DNA of 64,000 nt from Apis mellifera (Eukaryota > Arthropoda > Insecta > Hymenoptera > Apidae), in the NCBI RefSeq assembly GCF_003254395.2, contig NC_037643.1, positions 13,224,963 to 13,288,962 on the forward strand, given 5' to 3'. The notes under the pieces were generated by a model, which saw only the letters and a program-made list of their open reading frames with translations, searched no databases and was not told the origin of the DNA. A program made the translations under genes and the position numbers. This document shows positions 12,293 to 26,544 of the stretch, piece by piece. The stretch's first letter is position 1, and the number at the start of each line of letters is the position of its first letter.

Positions 12293-15200
12293 ATGCAGGA
12301 ATATCCTTATGTGTTATCAGAATATGAGGAAATAAATCCTCTTCTTTATAAACCTATTAATTCAACTCAACGAATTAAGGTATTTATTTAAAATTGAAAA
12401 ATAATTTTTATGCAACATTAACACATTATATATTAATTTATTTGTCATTACAATAATTTATTCATTATTGATTATATTTACGATGTCTTACTTTCTTTAT
12501 GCATGTATTAATTTATTGTTAAATAAAATTCCTATGTATTAAATTAATATTTTAAATTGTGTAAATATTGTGAACGTAACAATTTTTTAATTTTATAAAA
12601 TATTTACTTGAAAAAGTAAATTAAATAAATCTTATTTTAAATAAATTAAATGAATAAAATGAAAGTAATAAAATTAAATTTTTATTATAAAAATAATTTT
12701 TTTATTAAATGTCGAAGTTAATATTATTATACTAATATTAATTTATTATTATTTTACAGTATACATGTTTTAATGTATCCTCTAATTATATTTTATTGGG
12801 TTCAACCAGTGGCAGTATTTATCTATTTTCAAGGAAACCATGTTCTTTTATACAATTAATACCTTTATCGGTACATAAATTTTATTTAAGTATAATAAAA
12901 ATAATATAATAACTTATGTTTATTTAATATAAAAATATTAAAAAAAATAATTTTGAATTATTGTTTCCGTAATAATAATAGGAAGGAATAGTTTCCCGTA
13001 TTCTCATATCACCTGATGAAAAAACAATTGCTTTGACAACAGTTCGTGGTATAGTTTGTCTAGTAGTATTAAAACCAACACCGAAATTGATAGCCATATC
13101 AACTGAACATATTCATAAACAAATTAACTGCCTTTGTTGGAATGATAATAGTTCTGAAATATATATTGGTGATGAAAATGGAAAAATTTCTGTTTTGGTG
13201 CTATCTATATTTACAGTAAGTTTTTATTTTAATATGTTTGATATTATATTTTTTTATATTTTATATAATTTTATTACATTTTTTTATAAATCATTTCTAT
13301 AAGATAAGATTTTTATGTAAAAGAAAAAGATATTTAAAATAATAAGAGAAGAATAGAATAATAGAAATATATTTAATAAATATATTTTTTTTTATTGTAA
13401 TACAATAATTAAATTTTTTTCTAGTAGTTATTAGTTTCTAGTAGTTATTCTTCTATTTATTAAGTTCATTAATATGATTTGATTATTTATCAATTATAAA
13501 TTAATTATTAATATAATAATAATATATAAATATTATTATAAAAGATTATATAATATATCAAATAAAATTTTAAATATAAATACAGTAATATAATTATTTT
13601 TTAGGTGAATGGTATATTTCAAGCACCAGCCTGTACATTAATGAATTTAGATTCAGCTATTGTGCAACTTAATTTCTCATCATCTTTATTGTTAGTATCA
13701 ACACTTACTCGTTGTTATATATGTGATACAGTACAAGAACAATATAAACAAATAGGAAATAAAGCACGAAATGGAGAATTTGGTGCCTGTTTCTATAAAA
13801 CATACGTTACAAAAAATAAAAATACTTTGATTAATCAGAAAGAAGAAAAAGTAATCAATAAAAAAGGTTCCTTTAACTTTATTGCAGAGAGTAATGGTAA
13901 AATGCAAGAAGAAGAAAATTTTATTCAAATTTTTTGTGCTCGACCAGGATCTAGACTTTGGGAAGTATCTGCAAATGGAATAGTTATGAAAACCCATCAA
14001 TTTAAAGAAGCATTTGCTATTTCACCAACATTGATATGTAAATCAAACATTAAAAAATCTAATTATCAGAAACAAGTTGAACACACCTGGTTACCACAGT
14101 CTATAAATTTTTCTCATTTATTTATTATTGCAGAAAAGTATTTATTTTCGTATACTTCTACTGGCCTATATATTATTGATCCTATGACTGCAACTGTAAT
14201 TCTATGGAATAATGAATTTTCAAATATAAACTTTGCAGAAACTATAGAGAATAATATATATTTGATGACTTCTAATGGTGAATTCCATTGTTTAATTTTA
14301 TCTTCCTTAGATTCTCTAATATTGCAATTATATAATAAAAAGAAATATTACGAATGTTTAGAAGTATGCCTCATATATAAACTACAATTAAAAAAATTAA
14401 TTGATAACACTAAAATTAACGATATTTGTGATATAGAGACTAAGTTGCAAATATTTAGAGATGATGAATTATCTACATTATTACATCCTTTAATACTTTT
14501 ATTAGAATCTAATTTAAAAATGATTCCAAAAAAATTAGATTCAGGTATTGTAGTTGTTAATTGTGGAAATTCAAATTTTAAAGATGAAGAAACTTTTATG
14601 CTTCATCCTGTATCTCATTGTTCTTTACAAGATAATGAAGATCTTTTCAAAATAGAGATGGAAACATCGATCAATTTATTAAATGATTCTGATAAAAAAG
14701 TAAAAAAAGATGAAGATGCAAATTATAATACATTGAAAGAAATAGAAGAAAGTCAAAATGAAACTAGAGAATTGAATACTAATAAAAGTGTAACACAAAA
14801 AATACAAGAAGATTTGCAAATTATATATGCTTTAGTTGATAATATTAAATCTTCAACAGAAGAAGAAGAATTAGAAAAAATAATTCTGGATATAGATTGG
14901 AATATGAATGTTATCAAAGATTCATATCAAAACTTGACTGATTTAAAGAACTTTATGTATGAAGTATTAAGAAGCGTAGAACTACATTATTTTAATGTTC
15001 TGTTAGAAAATATTTCAATACAATTAATACAAATTGTAGATAATGAAAATATTATAAAACAAATAATAAAAGCTTTTGTGAATGTGAATATACAAAGCAG
15101 AAGATGTACCTGTGGTAGTCCATATCCAATAAATGAACTCATAGAACCAAAGTTCCTAGACATTGGTAGATCTCTTCTTAAGAAAATGTTAGATGAATAT

Positions 15201-16345
15201 GAAGACCAATGTATAATATTATGTAATAAAGTACCTTACATGTGGCGAGAATATTTGCCATTATATATAGAACAACATAATATACTAACGAATGATTTAG
15301 TGCACCAATGTCTTCAAGCTAGAGATAATATTTTATTTTCCATTCTTTTACCTTTATTAGATGGAAAACATTGGAGTCTTGTAGCAACATATGCAAAAGA
15401 AATTCAGCAAGGACAGTGTTTGTTCTGTGGAAAGTCTATAAAAAAAGAAAATCATGAAGAATTGATAAATTGGACTGCTGTGATATATGAAATCATGAAA
15501 AAACAGGGACCTGACATTGCCATGACATTACTAATGAAATTAGAAAAAGCTATTCCAAATATTTCTATAGATAGAAGGTGAATTTTATCTTTATAAATAT
15601 TTAAATATTTAAAATTAGGTAAAAATAAATAAATATATATAATTTTTATATTGATTTTAATATGTTACAGTATATTTCAGTCATTAATATTTACAAAACT
15701 TTTATATCAACATGGAATGAAGTATACTATTAATTTTAATAAACATAATCTGGAATCATCTAAATATAATACAATATGTTCCACAAAGGTAATTATTCTT
15801 TTTATATTTAAATAAACAAAAAGCATATTAAAATATTTTGTTTTAGATTTTCAAATTGATTTTTAGTACATAAAAAAGATTTTATCATAAAAATAATTTT
15901 TATATTATATTATTATATATTGTTTATATATTATTATTTATAAATATAATATTATTAAATATAATATTCATTATATTTAATTAAATATATAAAATTTTAA
16001 TATTCTAGCTTAAAAATTTGGCTTAATTTAAATATATTATTATTTTTTTTTTTTGTATATTTTTATGTTTTTATGTTTTTACTCTTACAGATTCGAGATC
16101 AGCTAGTAGGAGTTCTTGAAAAAGATTTAAATAAATCAATTAATAGAAATATTTTTGAGAATGGAGCTCATCATTGGGGAATGTATTATCAGAATAAATT
16201 ATCTACATGTTCTTGCTGTACACTGTCTCTTCAAACACCAGTTTTATTAGGTAATAATGGAATTGCAATATTTGATTGCGGCCATGCTTATCATGTAAAT
16301 TGTATGATAGAAAAAAAACTTACTGCTTGTAATCTTCATTCTTAA
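12293..16345 (+). CDS. HPS5: HPS5 homologue, BLOC-2 complex subunit (Drosophila pink)
   Basis: BLOC-2 subunit (with HPS3 and HPS6) that directs cargo to lysosome-related organelles; loss causes pigment defects in flies. Six exons: 12293-12379, 12760-12870, 12982-13215, 13605-15577, 15671-15788, 16091-16345, giving 925 residues. The N-terminal third is a WD40-like beta-propeller (LLGSTSGSIYLFSR; GDENGKISVL). Strong family landmarks are LTRCYICDT, IGNKARNGEFGACF and CARPGSRLWEV followed by KTHQF. The rest is helical and Lys/Glu-rich, and contains two Cys pairs (CTCGSPYP, CLFCGKS). The C-terminus carries CSCC and CGHAYHVNC, a partial RING-like zinc site. The alternative acceptor at 15680 would give an immediate stop, so 15670 was chosen. 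The human protein is longer (about 1130 residues). An AATAAA at 16422-16427 fits the 3' end. Exon 1 probably has an upstream leader exon. Confidence 0.92.
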
Positions 16346-16421
16346 ATATATATGCATAAAAAACATAGATAAATCTCATTAAAAATATGTAATTCTCTAA
16401 TTCATATAGAATAGCCTTCAA

Positions 16422-16427
16422 AATAAA
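16422..16427 (+). terminator. Probable HPS5 polyadenylation signal
   Basis: AATAAA about 77 nt after the HPS5 stop codon. In such A/T-rich DNA the hexamer is frequent by chance, so this is the nearest plausible signal only. Confidence 0.35.
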
Positions 16428-19020
16428 ATCTATATCTAGTCATTAAAAAATTTGTTTGTGCATATTTATATAAACATATTATAAATTTATTTGAAATATA
16501 AATTGTTAATCACAGATAAATATCATGGCTTAACAATAAAATTAGAATTGAATTATAATATAATTTAATTTGAATTATTGAAAACGTTTTGCCAAATATA
16601 TTTTGTTTGTATATCTAAAAAATAAAAATTACAAATTAATTTTTGTATAAAAGAAAAATACAAAAAAAAATAATATTGAAAATATAGTAAATAAAATATT
16701 TGAAATTATTAAAATAAATTATAACAAAATAATTTGAACTAATTTTTTTATTATTATTGTTATATTTTAAAAAAAATTTTTTCATTCTAAAAAAAATATG
16801 CTATTTTATATTTATATATATATCACATAATTTGTACTTTTGACAATTATATATGCAATATAAGTAAAAAATTTTAATTTCAGTTTAGCACTTACCTTAT
16901 TTAATATATTTACTACTTAATTCGCAAAAATGTATGCAGTATGAGGCATTTTAAAAGATCATCTAAATTGTTTCAAATGACTTGTGTAAATATTTTTAAA
17001 AACTTATATGAATATGAATAATTTATATGAATATATACAGATTAAATTAATTTTATAATAATTTATTTATTTACTTATATAATTATGTAAAATAAGAAAT
17101 TTTGTAACAAATTAATTTTTAATATTAAAATTTATTCATATTTATTTCATATATTTTTATTCAGATTACTAATTATTTGTAAATAATTGTTTAATTTTTA
17201 ATACGAATTATATTAATATTATTTTAGTTTATTGCTATGCTTTTTATTTGAATTTTCTAATTTTCTTTTTTTTTTCATAAATTATTATTAAAAACATTAC
17301 TTTTTATTTTTTATTTTATAATTTTTATATTTTTTCAAAAAGTATATTTAAAAATAAATAACAAAACAATGATATACTTTGAAATGCATACTTTGAAAAG
17401 CAATAATAAGACATTAATAATTAGATATTTAAATATAATATATCATATTATTAAAATGATCAAAATATATTATTATTATTATTATTATTTATAATTTATA
17501 ACATTCATATATATGACAATTGTTTTTTTTTTTTTTTGATAAAAAAAAAGAAAACTATGAATCCTATCGCTCGAAAAAATAAATAATAAATAATACAATT
17601 TTACATAACCTCGATTTATAAGAAATCATATAAATACACATACACATATATATATATGTATATGTTAATATTATTTCCAAATTGCAATTATTAAACAAAC
17701 TAAATATTTATAACATGATTAATGATTAAATTAATTGAAAATCATTCTATATTTATCTATGGAACTAACATAAGTTTTGAAACTCCTATCTACATGAATA
17801 TTCTAATCAATACTGTTTTGTATTCATAGCTACAAAAATATATATATTATTAAAAAAATTAAAACAGCAATATGATAATAAAAATGATTTTTTTTCTACA
17901 ATGCACAAGTCATTTAAAAATAAAAATAATATATTTTTAAACAAACAATAAGAATATTTAGAATTATCAAAAATGCCTCAATCTACATAAACATGATTTA
18001 AAATTTCTTATCTTACGGTAACGAGCCAAAATATTGTTAAATATTTTGAATTACAATAAGAAACGACAATTTGTTATTTATAATAAACGAAATGCATACT
18101 TTTCTCTTTTCACGCTGAATGAATTTGTTACGCAAAAAGAATAATTTTGCTTTTATTTTAAAAACATATTATTATCGATTAATATATTACGTTTTTGAAA
18201 TATTGATTTTTCTATTAACGATCATAATCGAGTAAACAGAACAACTTCTTTTATCATACAATACTTAAGACTATTATATAGCATTACATCTTCGATAATA
18301 ATTTATAAATTCTTAATGTGTGCAAAATACAATGAAACTAATATAAATCAGAATTTTTTTTGAATGTGATATAAAATATGAATTATATTGTTGTTTCACT
18401 TATGATGGAAATTGATTTCATATAAAATTTATGTAATTTATCACATATATATTATATTGCTTATTCGATGCAAGAATGAACATAATTCAAAAATAATTTA
18501 AAATGTTCTAAATCGTCATAAGAATCGCACAAAATATCAAATTGAAAATGCAATTATTTGAAAATATACTCATAGAGATTTTAAAAATAAAAAAATAATA
18601 TAAATATCAAGTTTTTTTTCTGTTAAAATAACTAAAAAACTACAAATTTTGAGTTATGTTATTGTTGTAACAAATGAGCAATATGTTTATATATGTATAT
18701 ATGTACAAATCTTTTAATATTATTGATTTATACTAATATACTATTTTTAATTAACCCTAATGAAGAAATAATTATTTTTTTTTTTTTTTACATCTTATAC
18801 AAAAGATTCGATTTAAGAGCGCATAAAAAACGGTACTAAATTTTTTATAACGATTTTTACACTTCAAAATCGAAAAGTTTGTTCGATTTGACAAAGGCAC
18901 AAGTGACTAGAATTTGTATTTCGAGAATACAAAAATGGCAAATTTATCAATATATAACGAAGCACACAAAAGATTTAAATATTATCAAATCATACAATAT
19001 TTCTTTATAACTATCAATTT

Positions 19021-19054
19021 TATCATCATCATCACCACCATCATAATCATTATC
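19021..19054. repeat. ATC/ATCACC simple repeat
   Basis: Imperfect trinucleotide run of ATC with ACC interruptions, non-coding. Confidence 0.7.
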
Positions 19055-22000
19055 AATGTTAGATGATGATCAAATTTCAATTTTTTACCTGTTACTTTTA
19101 TTATTTTGAATTTTCGTATATCGACTTTGATGAAATTTGAACATCCATAAAATCGAATTTTAAGAATTCATAGAAACTAGCATGTTAATTAAGATGCGAT
19201 AATTAATTAAACTATAAAAAATATACAAACATGTATTTTTGATGAATTAAATAAAGTAGTAAATTTTATTTAATATTATAATTATATATCTTTAAAAATA
19301 ATTTACTCTTAGTTATTAACATGTTAGTAACTTGAATTTTTTATTGTAACTTCGATTTTCGTAAGTTTAATAATTCCTGCACATACAATTTAGTACGCTA
19401 GATGCAGAAGGACTAGGGTAACATATAAAAATTTGAACAAAATTTTAGCTCGTGTATCGTTTAAAATCTGATATATGCATTTGTATATATATATATATGT
19501 TCACTATTGATAAACATATAGAAACAAAGTGATCCACAGAAAATATCGATTTTTAAAATTATATTCTGTGATATATACACTTACCCCTCAAGTCCATATA
19601 TATTTCTCCAGGCAATCTCTATTTTCGACTTAATAAAATATAAACAGATTTATGAATAGTACTTTATACAACAAAAACATATATTACTATATATAAAAGG
19701 AAATTCGTTACGAGCAATTATGCAAAGATGCTATGCGCGGCATATTTGGAAATTAAGCCTCTTAAAATACTATACGTTCGTTAAAGATGCGTTTTATAAC
19801 ATAATATACTATGCCACTACTAATTTAAATAAGTTATATGTAATTGATAGGCGATTTGTTTCTATCACTTGTCTTTTCTTATATTTTTTTTTACTTAATT
19901 TTCTATTATAAAAACAACATTGAAATTGTATAATATTAATATAGAATAATTTATTTTTTTTTATTTATTTTCAATATTTTTGACATAATAAAAAAAGATA
20001 TTGGAACAATAAATATCTGAAAAATTTTCCAATATTATATATTCATTTTATGTTTCTCTAAAAAAAATTTTCTTTTTAAAATTACAAAAAAAATCCATAT
20101 AGGATTTTTCATATATTTATTATACTTTTAATTGTTTTTTCTAAATATTTTAAGAAGCTTATAAATGTTTATAATATAATAGCTATAAAATTTTATAGAG
20201 AATTAATTTACTTATTTAAAATTATTGCAAAATAAAAATAAACTTGTACTTTTGATAATTAAATATATAAAAGTAAATATATATTTACTTTTTTATCTGT
20301 TAACATTAATTTATCTTTTTCAGACATTTCTAATTTCTTGAGTGTGACAATTGATTGTAAATTCACAATTTTGTGATATTTTTTCATTATAATTAACATT
20401 AAGTTCTTCACATCTCAATTTTAACTTCTGAATTAAGAAAAAAATTATCTATATAATGATATGAAATATCAAATGTTGAAAATTCTAAGCATTTCATTGC
20501 ATACTTACTTACAAAAAATGTCATTAAATTTATAATGATCTTTTGACAGTACAAAAGATTTTCGTCGATTCTGTTAAGGTCACTAAATATTAACAATTTT
20601 TGTAGTTTCACAAAAAGTGATTTTTAGTTTTTTGGTATATAAAATTTTCTTGATAATAATCGCATTGTTTAATATTGTTATGTAGAACTATAATAGTTCT
20701 CTTTAATAATATTTGTTTAATATAAAGCGCTTTGTAGTTTCAAAAAATTGAAACTATATCATTTTGTGTTCCATTATACGCTTGTTTATATAATTTTATA
20801 ATTCACAATGTCAATGTTTGATTGAAATTTTTATAATAAAATATGATTTTTATAAATAGAATATTATATATTGTTCAATATAAATTATTAAAAAATAAAA
20901 TTAGAATTAAAAAAAATTTCACAGCTCTTTGTACTTTTTATAAAAACAAACACAAAATTATTCATTTAAAACGCAACAAATAAAACTAATAGTTTTTGGT
21001 TTAAGTTAATTTTATAAATTATAAAATTACACGTAACAAATTATTAAAAAAAAAAGATAAGGTTAAGAAAAATCCTAAATACTAACTTAATACTAAACTT
21101 ATATCTCTTGAGCAATCATTAATTTCTCTTAAATAATGTTAAAATGTAAACGATAAAAAAAAATCAGAAAAAAAATTAAAAAGATAAAAAGCGCAAATAT
21201 CTTTGTAATTATAAATTTGAACCTTATCTCTCAATTTAAAAATTGCGCTTTAAATGAACAATTCTTATTATTAGCACAGAAAAAAATACTTCTCATGTAA
21301 AAAAAAATATTTATCGCATAATCTAAGAATGCAATGTAGTTTTTTCTTTCTTTCTTTCTTTTTTTTTTAATCAATGAAAGGCAACATATTATTATAATTG
21401 CTTCATTGTTTAAATGCTTAAAGAAATTATATTGAAATCTACGCCGAAATGAAATTAAAATATTTTTCCTAATTTTGAGATAGAATAAAATAATTCTTGA
21501 GTTTTTGAAAAATCACAGATAAACATAACATAGGGATTGAAAAAAAAATGGTGAATTGAACTACAGTGACATATCTTTCTAACTGATAAATCGCAATAAA
21601 AAAATCTATACATAATGAGATTCATACACAGAATGCTAACAAATCCAGGAGATGCAGGATTCTGTTGCAGTATGTGCACAACTCGAAGATTTTTTTTAAG
21701 AACTATGATGTATACATTTGATTCTCTAAAAACTATACTTATAGTCGAATTGTCGATATATTATTTATAAGAATTAATTTAATCTTTATATTCAAATGCA
21801 AAATGATTATTACAAAAATTTTGAATTTAGCATTATATAAAATAAAAATAATATTTTACATATATTAATACTTTGCGATTCATTTGAATAATTATATAAA
21901 CATAGACGAATATTTATTATTTGTAAAATAGATGCAACGTTTTTAAAAACATTGTATTTATTATAATATTATTTATTAAAATATTATTTCAATATTAATT

Positions 22001-24903
22001 TATAAAATTAGAAATATCTGTTATAATATTAATACTTTATAAATTTTACATATTTCGTAAATTATTAATATTATTGCATTTTTCTCTTTTTATTTTTTTA
22101 TAACAAATGTAAAAATATTATACTTGACTTATACTATAAAAGAAATATAATCTATATTTTAAATGCATTTATCTTTAAAAACAGAAATTTTACAAATTTA
22201 TGAATATTATCACTTTTAAATAATATATAATTTTATATATAAATATATAAAATAATTTATTTTATCAAATTATATAAAAAGATATTAAATATAATAAAAT
22301 GAATGCGCATCTTTTTCACAAAAAAAAAAAAAAAAAAAAATTAAAATATTGATAAATACAATTTAATTCCAATCTCATGAAAACCTTACAAGTTATGATT
22401 AATGAAGATGGAAATAATAAAAAGTTCAAATTAAAATCATCTAAACTTCAAATTGAAAAATTGAATCGCAAAGAATTAAAATATGAATAAACTCAAACAA
22501 TTAGACTATGAGTTGATCATGCTTGATCTAGCAATACCTCTTATCTCTATCTGCATAGTCGAGTTAATTATTATGATATTTTAAAATGGCACATCGAAAC
22601 ATAATCACGTGATATGAATGTATGTGATCATGCAAACTGGTCTTGTGTATTACAACATAAAAATTTGTTGGGATTTTTTTTCTTTTTTGCATATCAAAGG
22701 ATTTAATTATCTTATATTGCGTTCTGTGAGAATCCATTATTCATTTCCTGATACTTGTTAGAAGATACCAGATGCTCAGCCCTTTGTGGTTCTTTTTTCT
22801 TTTCATTTTTTTCTAAAAAATAAGCTTTTGATTAAAATATATATTAAATGAAATTAATTAATGTTATAAAACTAAAATTTTATATGTATATACAAATAAT
22901 ACATTGTTAATCATTATATAACGAGATCATTCTTTACATTACAATTGTTATTATTATAGATTAATGTGGACCACAAAGAGTTCAGCTGGAGCAATGAATA
23001 GCTATGCGATACAATAAAAATTAATATGTACAACTGGAACTCACAGAACAATTATTATGTATATTATCATTTATTTTAATGATATCTGATAAAGAAAAAT
23101 ATCTTCGAAAGGTGAACCGTTCACGCTATTTTTGTTTATTTTTAATATTTCCTTCCTTGCGAAGATTAAATATATAATATTCATGTAATTTTTTTTAAGT
23201 TATTCTTAACTCTTTCATGCACAAGAAGTGATTGCAATATTTCTTTACAATTCTTATATTTGTTTTATATCTAATTTTGATAAATGGATAATATGTTATT
23301 TAAAAAATAATTTATATAATATATGTAACTAAAAAATAAATTAAAAAATGATATATTCTTTTAAATTTATGAAATTCAGAGAAATAAAGATTAAATAAAT
23401 AAGAAAAAGAGATATTATAAGTCTTAGAACACTAGTTAAGTGTTAGAAAAATACAATAGCATTGATCTTTCACCATCTAAAACATGAAAGAGTTTTTTCT
23501 ACTGCAAAAATACTAAATTTTCTAATTTCTAATTCTTGTATAATCAAGAATAGAAATTATTATAGCTATATTATATTAGATTACATATTTTTAAAATATG
23601 CATTGTCACATTTAATACAATACCATTATCATGATATTTTTATGTACATTTAATTCTACATTTTATAACATAGAAAACGAGTGGAATTTTTCATAAAATC
23701 TTAATTTTATGAGCCTTGATCACACGAAGATTAGAATATACGCTTAAAAGCGTACAAAGAAAGAAAATCTTTTTTTGCTTTTGCAAATATGCAGGAACAT
23801 TTGTGATGATTCAAACAAAGTCATTCAGTGATTGTGTTGCGCTTTCACAATATTCTGTGCGTTTTTTAATATTTCAACTAAATATGAAAAATAAAATAAC
23901 ACTGCAATTAAAAATTAATTTCTCAAAATTATCCAAGTTGTTAACTTTAAAATATCTATAATCTTAGTATTTATTTACAATTAATAAGTAATGGACAAAA
24001 TTATAGCAATATATTAGAATATTTTTTAATATTTTGTCTTTTAAATAACAAATATTGCTTAAATATAATGTTTATTGAGTATACAAAAAATACTTCTATT
24101 TATCACAAAGAGCTTATTACTATAAAATTGCTATAATTTTGTCCAATAATGTATATTTTTTTTCTGTTTATAAGATATTATTAGATATTATATACACAAG
24201 TTTGGATATTTTTGATAAATTAGTTTTTAAGATCTCAACTATTAAAAGATAAATATATAATTCTGATATTAATGTTTCCAATTTCACAGATGGGACTAGT
24301 ATATATTATGGAACAAAACGGGGAACATATAATCATTATTCATTTTACATGTAAAATTTTATGTTCCAACTCATCATACACTTTCGACCTCTGCTGTTGA
24401 ACACCAAGTTACAGAAATAAATTAATTAGCAAGATCGAAAGTGTTTAATCGAATTTGTTTCTCTTTTTTCAATCGGTTCCACCTTTCGATTAATAATTGG
24501 AATAATGCAATAGCATATAAAACAAAAATAACATATTTATCAGGAAGATAGTGTGTACTGATGAATAAAGTAAAGACATGTTTATCACATATATTTTTTT
24601 TTGAAAGCGTATATATGTATTATAGTTAAGATACAATCTTGCATCGTCGTGGAGCTAGAAGATCGATGACGAGACTCCAGAATGTAATCTTCTTTCTTCC
24701 TCGAGGCTGCCAGCATCAATTTAGTTCATCAGGAAATGTAGGGCCTTTTCTTCAGCTTTTCTGTAAACCGCAACTAAACACGACTCTCCATGAAACATAA
24801 TTTTCGTTGTGCTTTCGTCACTTCTTTTTGTTAATTTGTTATTATTATAATTATTCTTTTTTTGCTATTTTTCGACAATACATACTCTCTCTTCCCCTCT
24901 CTT

Positions 24904-24922
24904 TCTCTCTCTCTCTCTCTCT
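24904..24922. repeat. (CT)n microsatellite
   Basis: Uninterrupted CT run at the end of a longer pyrimidine-rich tract beginning near 24885. Confidence 0.75.
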
Positions 24923-25217
24923 ATTTCAAAACAAATATTCTCTGCTTAAATATTACATAGATATATATGTATATATGCATATATATAATGTATGCGTTTT
25001 TGTTTACTTCATTATTTTTTCCAATTATTTTTTCCAGTAAAATTACAGTAAAATCCCGTATCTACGGGGATAAGTTCCAAGATTTTGCATAATTGAAATT
25101 ATCAATAGTGGCGAACACTATTCATTCATTTAAAGCAGTTTACGACCCGAATAACCTCACTAGCATTACTACATTTTTCTCTTTGGAGCCATTGTTAGAT
25201 AAAGTAAAATTTTTTTA

Positions 25218-25361
25218 CAGTGAAAAATCGATATGCTTTCGGAAAATACAATGCAGATTCGAACGCTGATTCGATATGACTAACGAAGTTTGATGGAAAT
25301 TTATAAATTTTCCATTAATCTTTTCAGATCGCGATCGGCTGCAAATACAGAAGTTTCACTG
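25218..25361. mobile_element. Probable small non-autonomous DNA transposon (MITE) relic, TA target site
   Basis: A 144-bp segment starts CAGTGAAAAATCGATATGC and its right end, read on the other strand, starts CAGTGAAACTTCTGTATTTGC. It is therefore bounded by imperfect inverted repeats of about 20 bp. Both ends are flanked by TA (25216-25217 and 25362-25363), as for Tc1/mariner and pogo elements. There is no coding capacity. A related end-like sequence (CAGTAAAATCCCGTA) flanked by TA begins at 25046, so the element may be nested in or part of a 316-bp unit 25046-25361. Confidence 0.4.
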
Positions 25362-26327
25362 TAGCGTAATGATATTTAATAATATAGTAGTATACGCTGC
25401 GTAAAAAGAGAAAAGAAAGGAAAAAACATCATTGTGATTTGAAAAAAAAATTATACGTGACAAAAATCTCTATAATCAATCTCCCAGATAACATTACTAG
25501 ATTAAGAATTCCCCGTGAAAATCCCTTGGTAACTTGGCTAGAATGTTCATGACTGATAAATCTGCCGGAAGTTTACACAGAGGCTTATAAAATATGTATC
25601 CAAATATTAATTGATTCCGACACTTTCCAGACCAAAATTTTCTATTTTTAGATGTTTCACATTATGAATAAATACATCTAAGTACATCTAAAAATAGATT
25701 TATGGTTTTATAGAATCATTATGATATATATAATTATCCAATTATCATTAATCAATAAAAATACTAGTAGTCATCAAATACTGTAAGAATGAAAAATCAA
25801 AAACATGAAGTTTAATTCTCTAATGCACATTACATATACCTATATTCAAAACTATCTCCTCTATCTCAAAACCATCATTAATAATATTTGATACACATGT
25901 ACTCGTATATTTAAATATACGTGAAACAGAAATCTCTAATGCAAACATTAAAATTACATAGATGAAAGTACGAATACTTTTAATATATATGTATATATTG
26001 TATATATCATATTAAATATACATGAAATAGAAACCTCTAGCAAGACAAAGGAATTCATCATGTAAAATAAATAATCACAAGACAATTATCTTCTACTACA
26101 AAAATTAAATCTCTTGCATTCTGATAAAAATTATTCTGAATTATTCATCATAAGATATAAATGGAATCGAGATAGAAAAAAATTTTAATCAATTTTTATA
26201 ATCATCGTATTTCATTATCATTTTAAAACCAAATAATATTTTTAAGTGGTCGAGAAAGTGTCTAGATACTATATGAATATTCAGACAAAATATAAAAGAT
26301 AAACATGTGTTTTCAAGAGATAAACGG

Positions 26328-26359
<32 letters not shown>
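26328..26359. repeat. (TA)n microsatellite
   Basis: TA run with one TG interruption, about 190 nt beyond the CPSF6 stop on the minus strand, likely in its 3' UTR. Confidence 0.7.
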
Positions 26360-26544
26360 CCTCTTGTGTCTATTTTTCGATGAAATTTGTAAGAAAATCA
26401 ACGATGAGATCCTACGAACTTTGCTTACTAGAACACAACCATCTTCATCATTTTCTTTCCCTTTCTCGTTTTTTACTTTTACTGTATCTTCTATTATATT
26501 TGATTTTTAAAGAAAATTCCTTTTTCTTTAGCGTACAATCACTT

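Larger units (their letters stand above)
16428..26544. other. Gene-poor 10-kb stretch between convergent HPS5 and CPSF6
   Basis: No exon could be supported on either strand; the open frames present are short, low-complexity and A/T-driven. It is mostly A/T-rich with moderately GC-richer, non-repetitive patches near 17990-18130, 19360-19450, 22500-22800, 24620-24800 and 25040-25370. The right part may be the long 3' UTR of CPSF6, whose stop is at 26545 on the minus strand. It also holds an ATC-rich run (19021-19054), a (CT)n run (24904-24922) and a probable transposon relic (25218-25361). Confidence 0.55.

Noticed and set aside
13698..14000. 100-codon minus-strand frame inside HPS5 exon 4
   Set aside because: Antisense shadow of a well-supported coding exon.
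15681..15788. Alternative acceptor for HPS5 exon 5 at 15679-15680
   Set aside because: Gives an in-frame stop two codons later; the acceptor at 15669-15670 keeps the frame open.
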